DNA of 64,000 bases from assembly GCA_022579005.1 (NCBI GenBank), contig MU401460.1, forward strand, positions 187,886-251,885. The letters run 5' to 3'. Shown here in pieces: positions 51,594 to 62,635 of the stretch. Below the pieces are notes generated by a model, which saw only the letters and a program-made list of their open reading frames with translations, did not search any database and was not told the DNA's origin. The stretch is from Poronia punctata (lineage: Eukaryota > Ascomycota > Sordariomycetes > Xylariales > Xylariaceae). Within the stretch, counting starts at the first letter, position 1. Each line of letters opens with the position of its first letter. The translations under genes were made by a program, and so were the position numbers.

Positions 51594-54500
51594 TTACAAT
51601 TGGATAATGTCTAGTTCCGAAAAGTCGGGTGGTGCCCGTCCGTAGACGACACGCACCTTGCTATCCAAGGCCGTTCCCTCGTTAGAGATCCAGATGTGTT
51701 CACTGAACTCTTGTGTACGTCTAATCTCGTCGTCGCTTACACCCAGATCGTCACGTGGAATCCACAACGTCGGTCGTCGTGCCCGCAACGCCGAATGCAT
51801 AAAGGCGCGACGAACAAGCACGTCTCTTTCCTCCGGCATCAGATCCTCAATGTCATCATGGAACCCGCCGTAAAGAGCCTCGCCGATGGCTCTCTGGGCT
51901 TCTAAATCCTTCTGCTTGCGCTCCTCGCGGAACTTGGCCGCAGTCTTGATCCCCTTTTCGGCTCTGCCCAACGTCTGATCGTACGTAGACTTGCCACCTC
52001 GCATGGCCCACGTTCCCGCGCGAACAATGCCTTTTACGGGATTCAAGTTGGTGCGTTTATGGCCCGTTACTTTCTCCGCGTCACCCGATGGCCCATCGGC
52101 ACGGCTGTCGCGACCATCGTGGCCGAACGCTTGACTCCCCTGAACCAATGGTACCGCGTCGTCTTCGTTAACCAAGCCCAGCCGTCTGTCCTGGGCTCGC
52201 TGGAAGGCTTCATCACGAAGGACCGCCTCGTCCTCGAAGGTGATGGGAAGGTACCGAAACATTGGCCCGAATGACCTATTGAGAAGCAGCTGGTACAGAG
52301 CAGTAAGTGCGGTGACGACAATCATGATGATGGCCTGTGGTGTGCAAGCGTGGACTCCATGGTCGTTCTGTTGGATAAAAAAGAGACCAATAAGTGCAAT
52401 CTCCATGACGTACAGACCGGTGAAGGTCTGGTTGAGAGCACGAGGGTAGAGGACGCCACCGGTGTCGACGGAAAGCCGATTGACGTAGAGCATGCTATAT
52501 CGGTTGGCGATCCAGAGCAGACTGAAGGTGATGATAGCAAAGATGGAAATGATGGGCGCGATGACGGAATAGACGAGTGCGATGCAGGCAAAATTGGTAT
52601 ACACGGGGAAATAGCTGCCCCATTTGACATCGGGCAAGCTTGTGTTTGTCGTCCATTTGTTCCGCGCCGTATTGTTGAAAATCCTGGCAATGACGTACCA
52701 ATTAACCAGGGCGCCGATCTGCAACAGAGTACCCGAGCTCACACTGAGCGACTGCAGAATCATGTAGGAGAAGAAGTAGTTGGCGGCCGACGGGAGCTTC
52801 GACGCTACCGTGTTGGTAATCATGGTCGGGTTGTTTATAACATCCTCAACGATGGCTATCGCGCCGGATGCTAGTGAGACGATGAGGAAGACCTGGACGA
52901 ACAGGAAAGCAAAGTAGAATTGCTGGACTGTCTCCGACTTTTGAGTTCCTGTCTTGGCCCCCTTAAAGCCAGCAAGGACATCCATCACGACCGGGACCAA
53001 CCAGAGCAACAGCGCCAGCAAAATGGCGGGCAAGACACCAGCCACAGCTGAAGTAACCTGCCGGACGGTCGGGTTCTTTGCAAGACCGCCCAGCCACGGG
53101 AATGTCTGGATCAAACCGTCAATCTGAGAAATCGAACCCGTGAAACCAACAGGGAAGGCCCACAGGATGATCATGCCGAATACCACCCCGATAGTTATCG
53201 CCGTTCTGATCCACTCTGACCACCAGCTAATAGCCATATTGTCCCAGATCACGTCGTTCGGGGATATCTCCACAGTTCGGGGCGCCATGTGTCTGGGGAC
53301 ATGATGGATGACGCTTTGGCAAGCCATGTGGGCCGCAACCTGATGGTTGAACTGGATAAACGCAGATCGCATCAGAGGATACCGCTCGGGGTTTGCCTGG
53401 TCTGTCTCGATCTCGTTATTGAGCCGAGCAAGTTCTTTCCTGCACCAGTAGATTGTGTCGACCTTTTTGTTCAAAAGGGGTAGGCCTGGGAGCCATCCCG
53501 GGGTCCAATCAAACCTGGCGAGTCTGTGAGTAGGCCGTTCAGACCTCTTCACCCATTTTTCCCATTCCGCTTTGCCGTCTTGGTCCTCTGGATTCTCGTC
53601 ATTGTACGCCTTTGAATACTGCACCGGCGCCACCTCCTGTCCTCCAACAAACGGGATCATGCCTTTGAGTTTCTGCCCAAACGTTTTGTTCGCCTGGAAT
53701 GGAAACTCGTCCTCTTCGTATCCCTGAGGAACAGGCGAGGCAAAACCACCAGCTGGAGGCTTCCAGAACTGATACCATCTGGCCTTATCATTGATGTACA
53801 TCTCGTCTATATTCTCCAACTTGCGAGTGGTATTCCCGAAATTTCGCATTTCGATAGACTCCTTATTCAGCACTTCGTCGTCCGATCCCACCGAGGCATT
53901 GCGGGAGTGCTTTGGTCGAGTAGCCGAGGCCCCCATGACTCGGTCCTCGGCCCCGGCGCCTTTACCACGGTCCGAGTTCTGCGTAGAAGGTCTGGGCTGT
54001 CCCTCAGGTGATGGGCTAACACGCTTGTTATTCGAGGGAGCTTGTGACGATCCTATCGCCATGAAGCCGTTTGTCGTCTCGATCTGGCCATCGATATCTT
54101 GGGTTAAATTCTTGGCGCCACCCAGAAGTCCATCGACACCCTTCCCAAGCCCGCCCGTTATCTTAGAGAGGCCGGCCTTGGCCTTCAGGCCTTTGAAAGG
54201 GGTTGAATCCTGCCGTTTGTGGTGCTGAACCTCGCCTTCGGCATCGTATACGTTATGGGGTACGTCGTGCTGATCGCCGCTACTAACACCTTGGCCTGCT
54301 TCAGCTTGAAGTTTAGCTGCCGCATCTTCTTGTCTCTGGCGTTCCAGCTTTTCGTCTCTGGTAGGTCGATGGGAATTCGACGCCTTGCGTGCCCGTTTTT
54401 CCTCCTCCGCTCTCTGTTTAAGTTGCTTCCTCTTCGCCAGCCGGATCAACTCTGTCTGAGCACCCTCCAGTTGTTGATGAATCTGGTCTCGCCGCTTGAT

Positions 54501-55456
54501 TTTGTCCAGAAGATGGGTGAGATCTCTTGTAAGCCACACATTACGCAGTCCACCAGGAAACACATCAAAAAGACCCCTGAGCGCCTCCTCGCTGAGCCAC
54601 TTATCAGGAATACCGCTGACAAGAACAGTTGTAGCCGATGCTCGTAAACGATGCTCGGCGGTGGTAAGCCAGTCTTGTCGAACCTTTATATAGACCCTCA
54701 GTTCGGCAAAGAAGACGCCACAGACCCATATAACTACCAGAATGGCCAACGCAAGATGAGCCCAGTATCTCCGATAATTCTTGTCCTTTACGTTGCCCCA
54801 GGCCAATGTATCCAACCCAGAGATAGCGTTACCCAGGTTGTCCATGGCTCCATCATCGCCCGTCGTACTGTTCGTGCCGTTAGTATTGAACTGGTGGCTA
54901 CGGCCGTCGATGTAGTTCAGCGGCACAAGAATGGGGATGATGACAGCCGCCATGGGGATGAAGATGATAAGCATCGTTTGGAGGTAGCGTAGGAAAAAGT
55001 ACGAGTCCAGGCCGCATTTGTTGATGATCTCGCGATCTCGAAACCGAAATAAAGCTATAAACAAACCCCAAGGGCTACTGGGCGGCGGTTCGGTTCGTTC
55101 GCGTTCGGGCACAAGGTACGTCTTGGGTTTGCTATTTTGCCAAGCATGTCAGAGCTGATACCGAGGGCAAAGCACAGACAGACAGAGCCCAGGGAGCGCA
55201 ACTTACAAAATTCTAGCTAACTTGTTTCGCAATAGCAAAAAGAAGCCAGTCTGTATGCCAAATACTACCAACGAAGCGCTCAGCGCGGTGAAGAAGCCGA
55301 CGAGACTGATGCCTCGATCGCTGAGGGCCTTGTTCGGGTTGCCTAAGATCGTCAGTACCGCTCCCATCATAGAACTGGCAGGGTACGTTGTGATAGGCCC
55401 AATAGTACCCCTACCGAGGCAGATATATGGAAAAACTTACCATCTGGGTCCGACAT
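51594..55456 (-). CDS. CSC1/OSCA-like channel (RSN1/PHM7 family)
   Basis: Complement join 51594-55131, 55207-55342 and 55441-55456 gives 1229 aa. Exon 1 is only 16 nt (MSDPDG). Family members are osmosensitive, calcium-permeable or scramblase-like membrane proteins. In order: an N-terminal TM (about 17-37), the RSN1-type TM pair (about 90-215), and a cytosolic RNA-binding-like domain interrupted by a 180-residue charged, low-complexity insert (about 318-500). The pore-forming helices cover about 680-1004 (AISWWSEWIRTAITIGVVFG onward), and the PHM7 C-terminal domain about 1138-1229 ends SELDIIQL. Yeast Rsn1/Phm7 are about 950-990 aa; the insert explains the excess. Introns have GTAAGT donors; all junctions keep phase. 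Confidence 0.92.
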
Positions 55457-57405
55457 TGTGTGAATGTTATCCAGTCACCTGGACAGATGTTGTGTGATTA
55501 TACAGGAATAATATTACGGCCAAACATGAGGATCGAAAGTCGAGGTTTGTAGGGTATAGAATGAGACCTTTGAGCCCCTCGGCTACCCGACGCACCAGTC
55601 ACCCGATGATGGTGAGTCCCAAAGGTATGGATGGCACTTGGAGGGAGAGAGGTGAATAGGTTGATTAAGTGTTCTTGTATCGAAGTCGATCAGAAGCTTT
55701 TCATGGTTGGCGCACAATACCAGATTAGCGCATATACCGTTGATTAGGGGCACACCTTAGGCGACTGAAAGAGATGCGCGTGAAAGAACAATAGTATACA
55801 AAGAAAGAGAACAGGAATATTTTTTCCCTAGGAAAGAGGGACGAGGGCTGGGTAGAGGACGTGTAAACATGGTCAGGGTAAAAGATTGTAAAGAGGGTCG
55901 GTGGTTAGTGGTCATTGAACTATTTACAACGAACATCTCATGATAAACCAAATGTAGTATGGGGCGTCGTCTTAGTGGAAGGGACTCCCCCAGTTTCATC
56001 TTGGTATTACGTCTATCCAGCAGAATCCGATCGAAAGATTGGCTCGCATCCAGTCACGGTATGAGAAGGGGACAGTATGCTAAATCTTGGTTTGTTTTAG
56101 TGACTAGCGCCACACCTATAGAATGTCAGCATCTTGATGTCAGAGGGTCATATCCCCACATCCCTGATTTTCACCCCTGGCTGCAATCCCAGATGCCTGT
56201 GAAGGTCCGGAGATAACCGACCTGATTGGCCAATGGGTTACGCGCGCGTGTGTTGTTCTCGCTTAATACGGCATAGAGACGGCTATTTTTCTTCTTCTTT
56301 AGTGAGCTTTCTGAGTAGGTATACCACGTGTGTTGAAGTCCTCACAACAAGCATTCAGTGGCCGTTGCGGCAAGATCTGGCGCCTCCCCTTTAGATAGGC
56401 GCCATAAAGATGCCCTAAACTAGCTGGCTTCTCTCCATGCAGAATTTCTACCGAGGTGTGTCTGTGATAGGTGACCCAGGCATGACACCATATTAGAGGG
56501 AACCAAGGGCGGGGACCGGAGTCAGCGCATGAAACCGGTTGTATCAAATATGTTCAAGACTGGGCATCGTGTACCTACCCAAGCCAACGCAATTCTTCTG
56601 TTTTTCTATTGACAAGTACCCATTCACAAACATATGCCTTTTTTCCTGTACAAAACATAGTTAATAGGGGAAAATGACTGCTCAGAGAGATGTAAGAAAT
56701 ATACGTACAAAAATTGGCAACGAGCAACAGTCATTGGCATATTCTGTGCCACGTAACAAGTACAAGGCGTTTGAGATACATACCTGGGTATGCTGTGTGA
56801 CCTGTGCTAGACAACTAGTTGCCAATACCCCAGCCAACTTACGATTCTCGGCTCGGCATGTCTACTATTTCAAGCAGTCTACGTGGATACGGTATACCAC
56901 GTCAGTTGTGATACTTACCTAGGTTACATGTTCAGTGAAACAATATTTACAGCATAGGTTCTCCATAACTTACTACTACATATCTCTGTGTGTAGACATG
57001 TATTCTTTATCGGTTCAAATATCATCATGGGAATGTGCATTTCTGCAAGTTCAACGGTTATACTCGTAGTACGAGGGGCTAGAAATGGACACTTGCGACA
57101 ACTCCACAATCAATGGAAAGGGTAGATAGATAGATATACACGTATCTAATCGTAGATAGATCGATCGATCGGTTAGTTGAATGCCAGATCTTGACGCATC
57201 CTACAATACACAGATTCAGCACAATAATTACATTCCATCGGACAAGTGTTACGCATCACGGTGTTACCAGCTTTTACCGTATGAGGAAACTACTTACCTA
57301 TGTAAATAAAATTCCACCACCGTCACAACCTGGGGCAAGCCCCCCACAACGACATATTACCATTAATTACTTACGAGTATACGCCAACAAGAAATAAGCG
57401 AAAGC
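55457..57405. other. Divergent promoter region, CSC1-like / MT-A70
   Basis: 1.95 kb with no credible gene. It contains TAGA/GATC simple repeats (57125-57172) and two TACGAGTA-type octamers (57061 and 57372). The first is part of the inverted repeat TACTCGTAGTACGAG. Confidence 0.55.
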
Positions 57406-58627
57406 ATGGAGTCTAGCGTATTATTCAAGAGTCCCGGTAACGCCGCCGTCGTCATCGACATACCAAGGTCTCTGGAAGAAGCACAGGTCCTACCCGGACA
57501 GCCGATCCAGCGGCGGATAATATCGGTGCGCGCGGTAGAAACCCCATGGCAGATCCCGGAGCCGAAGAAACGGCAACGGCAACAACAACGGCGACAACAA
57601 CAACACGTGTCGTCTTCCGCTGCTGCGGTCGCCGAGCTAATGACCTTGGAGACGGTAAAATCCGCTCTTGAAAAGGCTAGAGCTTCTTACGACGGGCCGT
57701 GGTGTCTACCGCGGCACGTGGCCATGGAGCCCGAAGAGGTTGATGCTAGTAAACAGGACAACAGAGAGGGTTCGCGCAAGAGAAAGTACAGTGTATCGTC
57801 AAAAGAAGGGGGCGAGGGTGTGGTGCCGACGTTTGTCCCAGAGCAGTCGCACTACCTACTCGGCACCGTTGAATCTCAACGAGAGCTGTTTCTCCATAAG
57901 GCGCCGAAATTCGATCTGATTATACTCGACCCGCCATGGCCTAGCCGATCCGTGAAGCGGAAGTCAGATAGTTGTACGTTCACCGATATATACATGCCCT
58001 AGGAATAGTCTGGCAATTTTTTTTTTTTTTTTTTTGATAATGAATCGCGTTTTCATGTACACCCGCGCTGTCTGTGAGGAACACTAGTTGACCTTTGGAT
58101 TTTGCGTAGACGGTACCGTCCGGAGCGTAGAGGAAGCCAGTAACCTTCTGTCCCAGATCCCCGTGCGGTCACATTTGAAACGCGACGGGCTCGTCGCCAT
58201 CTGGGTAACCAACAAGGCAGCCATTACAGACGCGCTCACATCACCTACGGGATCTCTCGCACAATGGGGCCTCGAGCCTATCGGCGAGTGGGTTTGGCTA
58301 AAGATTACTAGCTCTGGGGAGCCGATTTCCGATGTCGAATCGGCATGGCGAAAGCCATGGGAGCGGTTGATTATCGCACGGGAAAGAGGCAATTCGGCTG
58401 TGCCACCCATTCCCACCAAGGTCATATTAGGCGTGCCAGATCTTCATTCTAGGAAACCTAACCTAAGAGGGCTTTTTGGCGAGTTCTTACCCCGAGGTTA
58501 TCAAGGACTGGAGGTCTTCGCTAGGAACCTAACGGCAGGTTGGTGGAGTTGGGGTAACGAGGTCTTGTTATTCCAAGAGAGGGACCGCTGGATAGGGATA
58601 GAAGACCGACACGCTTGCTCAGTATGA
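57406..58627 (+). CDS. MT-A70 family adenine methyltransferase (METTL4-like)
   Basis: Join 57406-57973 and 58110-58627 gives 361 aa. The 136-nt intron has a GTACGT donor and contains a T19 tract. MT-A70 proteins transfer a methyl group from SAM to N6 of adenine in RNA or DNA. The catalytic DPPW is intact at 175-178 (FDLIILDPPWPSRSVKRK), followed by IPVRSHLKRDGLVAIWVTNK, WLKITSSGEPI, WRKPWERLIIAR and the C-terminal RGYQGLEVFARNLTAGWWSWGNE. This arrangement, with Ser-Val-Lys-Arg-Lys after DPPW, matches METTL4 rather than METTL3/14. Residues 1-165 are divergent, with Gln/Arg-rich and Ser-rich low complexity. The substrate (U2 snRNA, mRNA or DNA) cannot be told. It is convergent with uL23m. Confidence 0.88.
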
Positions 58628-58863
58628 TACATGTCTTCATTTCAAGGCAGCAAAAGAGTCTGGCCTTTTTTTCTCCTTATTATACACCATCCACGTGTAG
58701 ATGAATCCTCATATTCGTACATAGCCTTCCGACGTTGAGGTTTATACGGGCTTTTCCCTCTTCGAAGAGGGATATAAGGAACCCGTTCTGACCGCACCCG
58801 ATGCATGGCCTTCCTTTATACAGTGTTTCCAGATCCGTCTCGCCCAGAATTATGGTAGCCTTT

Positions 58864-59588
58864 TTATTTCGAAAATCTCGGATCCAGCTGGCGCTTGTTC
58901 TCCCATCCACCAACCTTCAGTAACCTCTGCGCCTCCTTCTTCAAAGACTTGCGGGCATCATCCTGCTTCACCTCATCTCGGAGTGGCATGTAACCAGTCT
59001 TCTGCACCCCGGCTTCACTCTGGCGTTGGCGTTTTTGACTTTCCATTATCTTCTTCGAGGTGGCGCTTCTCCAGGGCTTGAAATCGGTAGGCACGCGAGG
59101 CCATCCGAAAGGTTGCGCAAGTTCTACCGTCATGGTCTTGATCGGGGGTGGGCGATAGATGCGTCCGTGGACTTTCGACTTTCTCACACGTTGTGCTCGC
59201 AGTTGCGATCGCACTGCTAGGACCGGTGTCCGATAGACATGGAGGAGATAGTCTCGGATGTCGAATTTGTTGAAGGTCAGGGGTACTTTGAATGTCGCAA
59301 AGTTCGGCGGTGTTGTCTTCCCGGGTGCGAGAAACGTAATTCTATGTGCCGGTCTGTGGTAGAATGGAAAGTAAGTATTGATTCCGATCCAATTGACCTC
59401 CGAGATACCTTTGCCATGCATGTTTTGTATTCGTTCGCGCCATCAGCCCAATCGCCGTCCATTTCTTGGTTGGAAAAAAGGGACCAGGAATTAACCTACA
59501 GGAAGACCTGCTTCAAACCTATCCGAAAGGCTTTTCCTGCCGTTTTCCCTGCCACTTGTCCTGCCGCTTGTGCCACGGGTAGAGACAT
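58864..59588 (-). CDS. MRP20: Mitochondrial large-subunit ribosomal protein uL23m
   Basis: Complement join 58864-59353 and 59500-59588 gives 192 aa. The 146-nt intron has a GTAGGT donor. The join restores KQVFLPAHRITFL, the start of the uL23 fold near the polypeptide exit tunnel. It is followed by TTPPNFATFKVPLTFNKFDIRDYLLHVY and VLAVRSQL, typical of fungal uL23m (yeast Mrp20). A basic, helical C-terminal extension (RKSLKKEAQRLLKVGGWENKR) contacts rRNA in this family. The N-terminus (MSLPVAQAAGQ, Ala/Lys/Gly-rich) may act as an import signal. Without exon 1 the open frame starts in intron sequence, so the first exon is well supported. Confidence 0.9.
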
Positions 59589-60495
59589 CTTCTATGAGAC
59601 GAAAAGGGTCCTGCGATTAGATCAATGTGTGTTGTTGAACAAGACCCGGGAATTCGATTAGGTACCTATTTCCAAAAACCAATTCTACGGCCTCTGGTCC
59701 TGGCGTGCCTGGGGCCTGGGTCGGACAAGCACACCGGCGAATGGAAAATTCCGTATAGTGGGTCTGTACAGGTGCTACCTCATACTCGTAGGTAAGGTAG
59801 GTAACTACCTAGCCCACCTACTCCCAACTACGAGTAGGAATATTCCTGCATCTCACCATATCCCCACTTTAGATCCCGATAGCTCTAGTAACGCGTTAAG
59901 CCAGCAATTGCACCATCCAAATCACAAACTTCAACCTTGTATAAATCACTTCGACTTGCCATGCCTACGAGTAAATATTACCTCCCTGTCTGCTACCTGC
60001 TATATCTACCTTAAGTCACATCCTGCTCCTTTAACCTCACCTGATAGAATATGTGTAGAAGGGGCAAAGGAACACTACCTAGGCACTTTCTAGGTATGAA
60101 CATGATACATTTGGACAAACAAAAGAACTCCTATACACGTATTCAGGTAGGTTAACCAAGAGGTATACTCCCCACTACGGCTACATGCGCGTGGTCTGGA
60201 CAATGCCTACATGTACGTGTATTCACATATAACAACCTGTAGCATGTGTTTACAAGAGAAGCTTTGTGAATCATGTCATCATATTAGCTTAGAGCCCGTC
60301 CTGTCGAGCCCAAGACATTACAACTGCACAATATGTGGCAAATGGCAACTACTTTATACAGTATACTTTATTGAAATGGCTTTGACCATGCAGTTTATCA
60401 GACTTCCTGACCTGGTACGATGATAACACAACCTAGCAAGGGTCTAGCTAGTATTTCTACAACATTTGCTTATCCCGTTGACCCATACCAACGAT
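59589..60495. other. Intergenic, no gene seen
   Basis: Upstream of uL23m and downstream of the DJ-1 gene. It is rich in TAGGTA/TACCTA words and holds three TACGAGTA octamers (59783, 59829 and 59966) within 190 bp. Confidence 0.55.
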
Positions 60496-61489
60496 CTAGA
60501 CATCTAGACCGTCAACAACGGTGCCCTTCACCCACTCATGCTGCAAGAGGCGGGCCACCTCGTTAGCAGAGCCATCATCGACCAGAATGCTGACCAGATA
60601 CAAAGCTGCATCCAGGCCAGCACTTACTCCCCCAGCCGTGATTACCCGAAGACCACCTAAGCGCATCGCAGCGCGTCGGGTAATGGACTCACGTCTGGAG
60701 TTGGAGCTCTTGAATGAAATGCTTCCCTTCCTATAAAACCCAGCCAAGTTAGTCGAAGCCAGTTCCCATACGTGGACATGCATGGATATACATACCGAGC
60801 ATTGGAGGGGCGCCTATCGGTGTCCGACTTGCGACGGACGTAGGGGTTCTCATCTTCATCGCCGAGCTCGAAGCGAAGGTTATTGACAACATATCGGGCA
60901 TCCTCAACAACGTCGGTCCTCTCTTGAAGGTCGCGCTGGGCTGCATTACTGCAGAGAATTTCGAATTTGGTCATATAATCGGGATGGGTAGTAGCCGAGA
61001 GGCCAGATAGGATGCCTTGCTCAGCCAAGAATAGCGAACCCGTGCAGACGGACAGTAGCGTACGCTCACGGGACGAGTCGTTCTTCTGAAGCTCAGCAAA
61101 AGCTGTGATGATGGGGAGGGGTTCTGTCTTCCCCTTGAGGACACCCTCTGAGTTGCCTCCTACAATGACAAGGACGTCAAAGTCACTGAGGCGTTCATGT
61201 GCTTCTTTGAAAGAGATTTGCGAGTCGATGACGACCCCTTGTTCCGATAGAACTTTTGGCTCTGCGGCGGCGATCGTACACTCGAAGGCCTTTGTATCTG
61301 GAACACGCGTCATTAGCATTGGCATCATGGACGAATGTAATGTGAAGACTCACTTTCGTCATTCTTGTCATGGAGAGCAGTGGCCAAGACCTCAAGGGGT
61401 CCAGCGAAATCAAGTAGGTTAAACTTGTCTTGTAGAGCGAAGAGCACCTCAACGGGCTCATCGGAGGCTGCGGATGTTTTGTTTGCCAT
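60496..61489 (-). CDS. DJ-1/PfpI family protein with basic insert
   Basis: Complement join 60496-60730, 60796-61297 and 61354-61489 gives 290 aa. Introns are 65 and 56 nt. The class-I-glutamine-amidotransferase-like fold is visible: DFAGPLEVL with Glu33; the nucleophile-elbow LLSVCTGSLFLA with Cys130; His150 in ATTHPDY; and a C-terminal VITAGGVSAGLDAALYLV helix. Relatives are isonitrile hydratase-like enzymes, ThiJ/DJ-1 proteins and transcription-factor-like regulators; no reaction can be assigned. Between the nucleophile half and the ITAGGVSAG strand there is an Arg/Ser-rich insert of roughly 40 residues with RRKS, RRPS and SRRES. The second intron of the gene falls within this insert. It is divergent from TSC1. 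Confidence 0.88.
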
Positions 61490-62635
61490 GGTTGCGGTTG
61501 ATCAAGGTAGCCGTCTCGGAGAGATAGGTAGTGGGCAGTGGCACGGGAGAGGTGTCCGTAAGGGAGGAAGAAGACAAAGCAGTTATAGTATCTGAATGAT
61601 GGGACAATTGGTACAAAATCTCGTCTCGGGCGCTAGCAGCTTTGTCTATAGAAGTGCCCCTTTACTTTGGGAAGATGGAGTGTGACAATTGTAGAGGCAA
61701 TGGACGGAATGAAGAGAGGAAAGGTGAGGTGTCAAGGAACTGTGGTTGAACGGGAACAGAGGGGATGGAAGGAGCACGGAGGGGTAATATAGGTAACCTA
61801 ACCTAGGGGGTGCTACCCTCAGACGAGGAGGCAGAAGTCGAGGGGTTCAAACTGCCAGATGCCTTGTTGCGCCATTCTTTGCCGTGTACGTACCGGAAGC
61901 TTTGGTAATTGGCAACGCTCGCAGTCCCCAGCTCCAATACGTTTATGGAAATACATCGACAAGGTACCTCCCTAAAGATGCATTTTCTAGGCCTGGCCCA
62001 GCGAATTTCCGACCCCAGCACTAGTACCTAGGTGCGGGGAGAGGTTACGTAGGAGCCGACGAGTTCCATTGGTCAGAGGCGCGTCCCGTCTGGGGGAGGA
62101 GACTTCCCCGGATTTTCTATGGAATATAAATGTGGGGTTGAGCAAGATCAGCTCAGGTACTGTGGGTTCATTGATCACGTTACTACCGTGCATTATACAG
62201 TGCAAAATGGCCATATGAGCCAAGCAATCCCATCAACAGTACTCGTACGCATTTGTTTCCCTGCGGTTTCAAGTGCATAACTAAGATATCTAAAGTAATG
62301 CTTGTTTGGTATTTTGAGTCGCTGAGTATATTAAGACAGCTAGGTTAGATACTTGCATAGAAAGTTGGAGAATTTAGAGTTGGGCATCACGTTTGCCTGC
62401 AGGCTGTGGCCCAAAGGTCACACTGTATTGGACGTTGCCCCGCTTCAAAAATGGTGTCAAGCTGCATGAACTTTTGACCACTACTCCACATTTGGCGACC
62501 CACGATGAACCTCATACTTCACTTTTAGAACTTCCTAGGCCATAGTGTCTCGATTCCTTGTTACCTACAGTAGTCAAGCTCTGCATTACCCCAACGCGCT
62601 GTCAGAATTATCGGCGCGGCATGTTCTAGCAGACT
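61490..62635. other. Divergent promoter region, DJ-1-like / TSC1
   Basis: 1.15 kb shared upstream region. It contains a TACTCGTA octamer (62240-62247). No gene was recognised; the frames at 61803-62223 are not protein-like. Confidence 0.55.

Noticed and set aside
54219..54647. Plus-strand frame across the CSC1-like insert
   Set aside because: Shadow of the minus-strand coding region, without family likeness.
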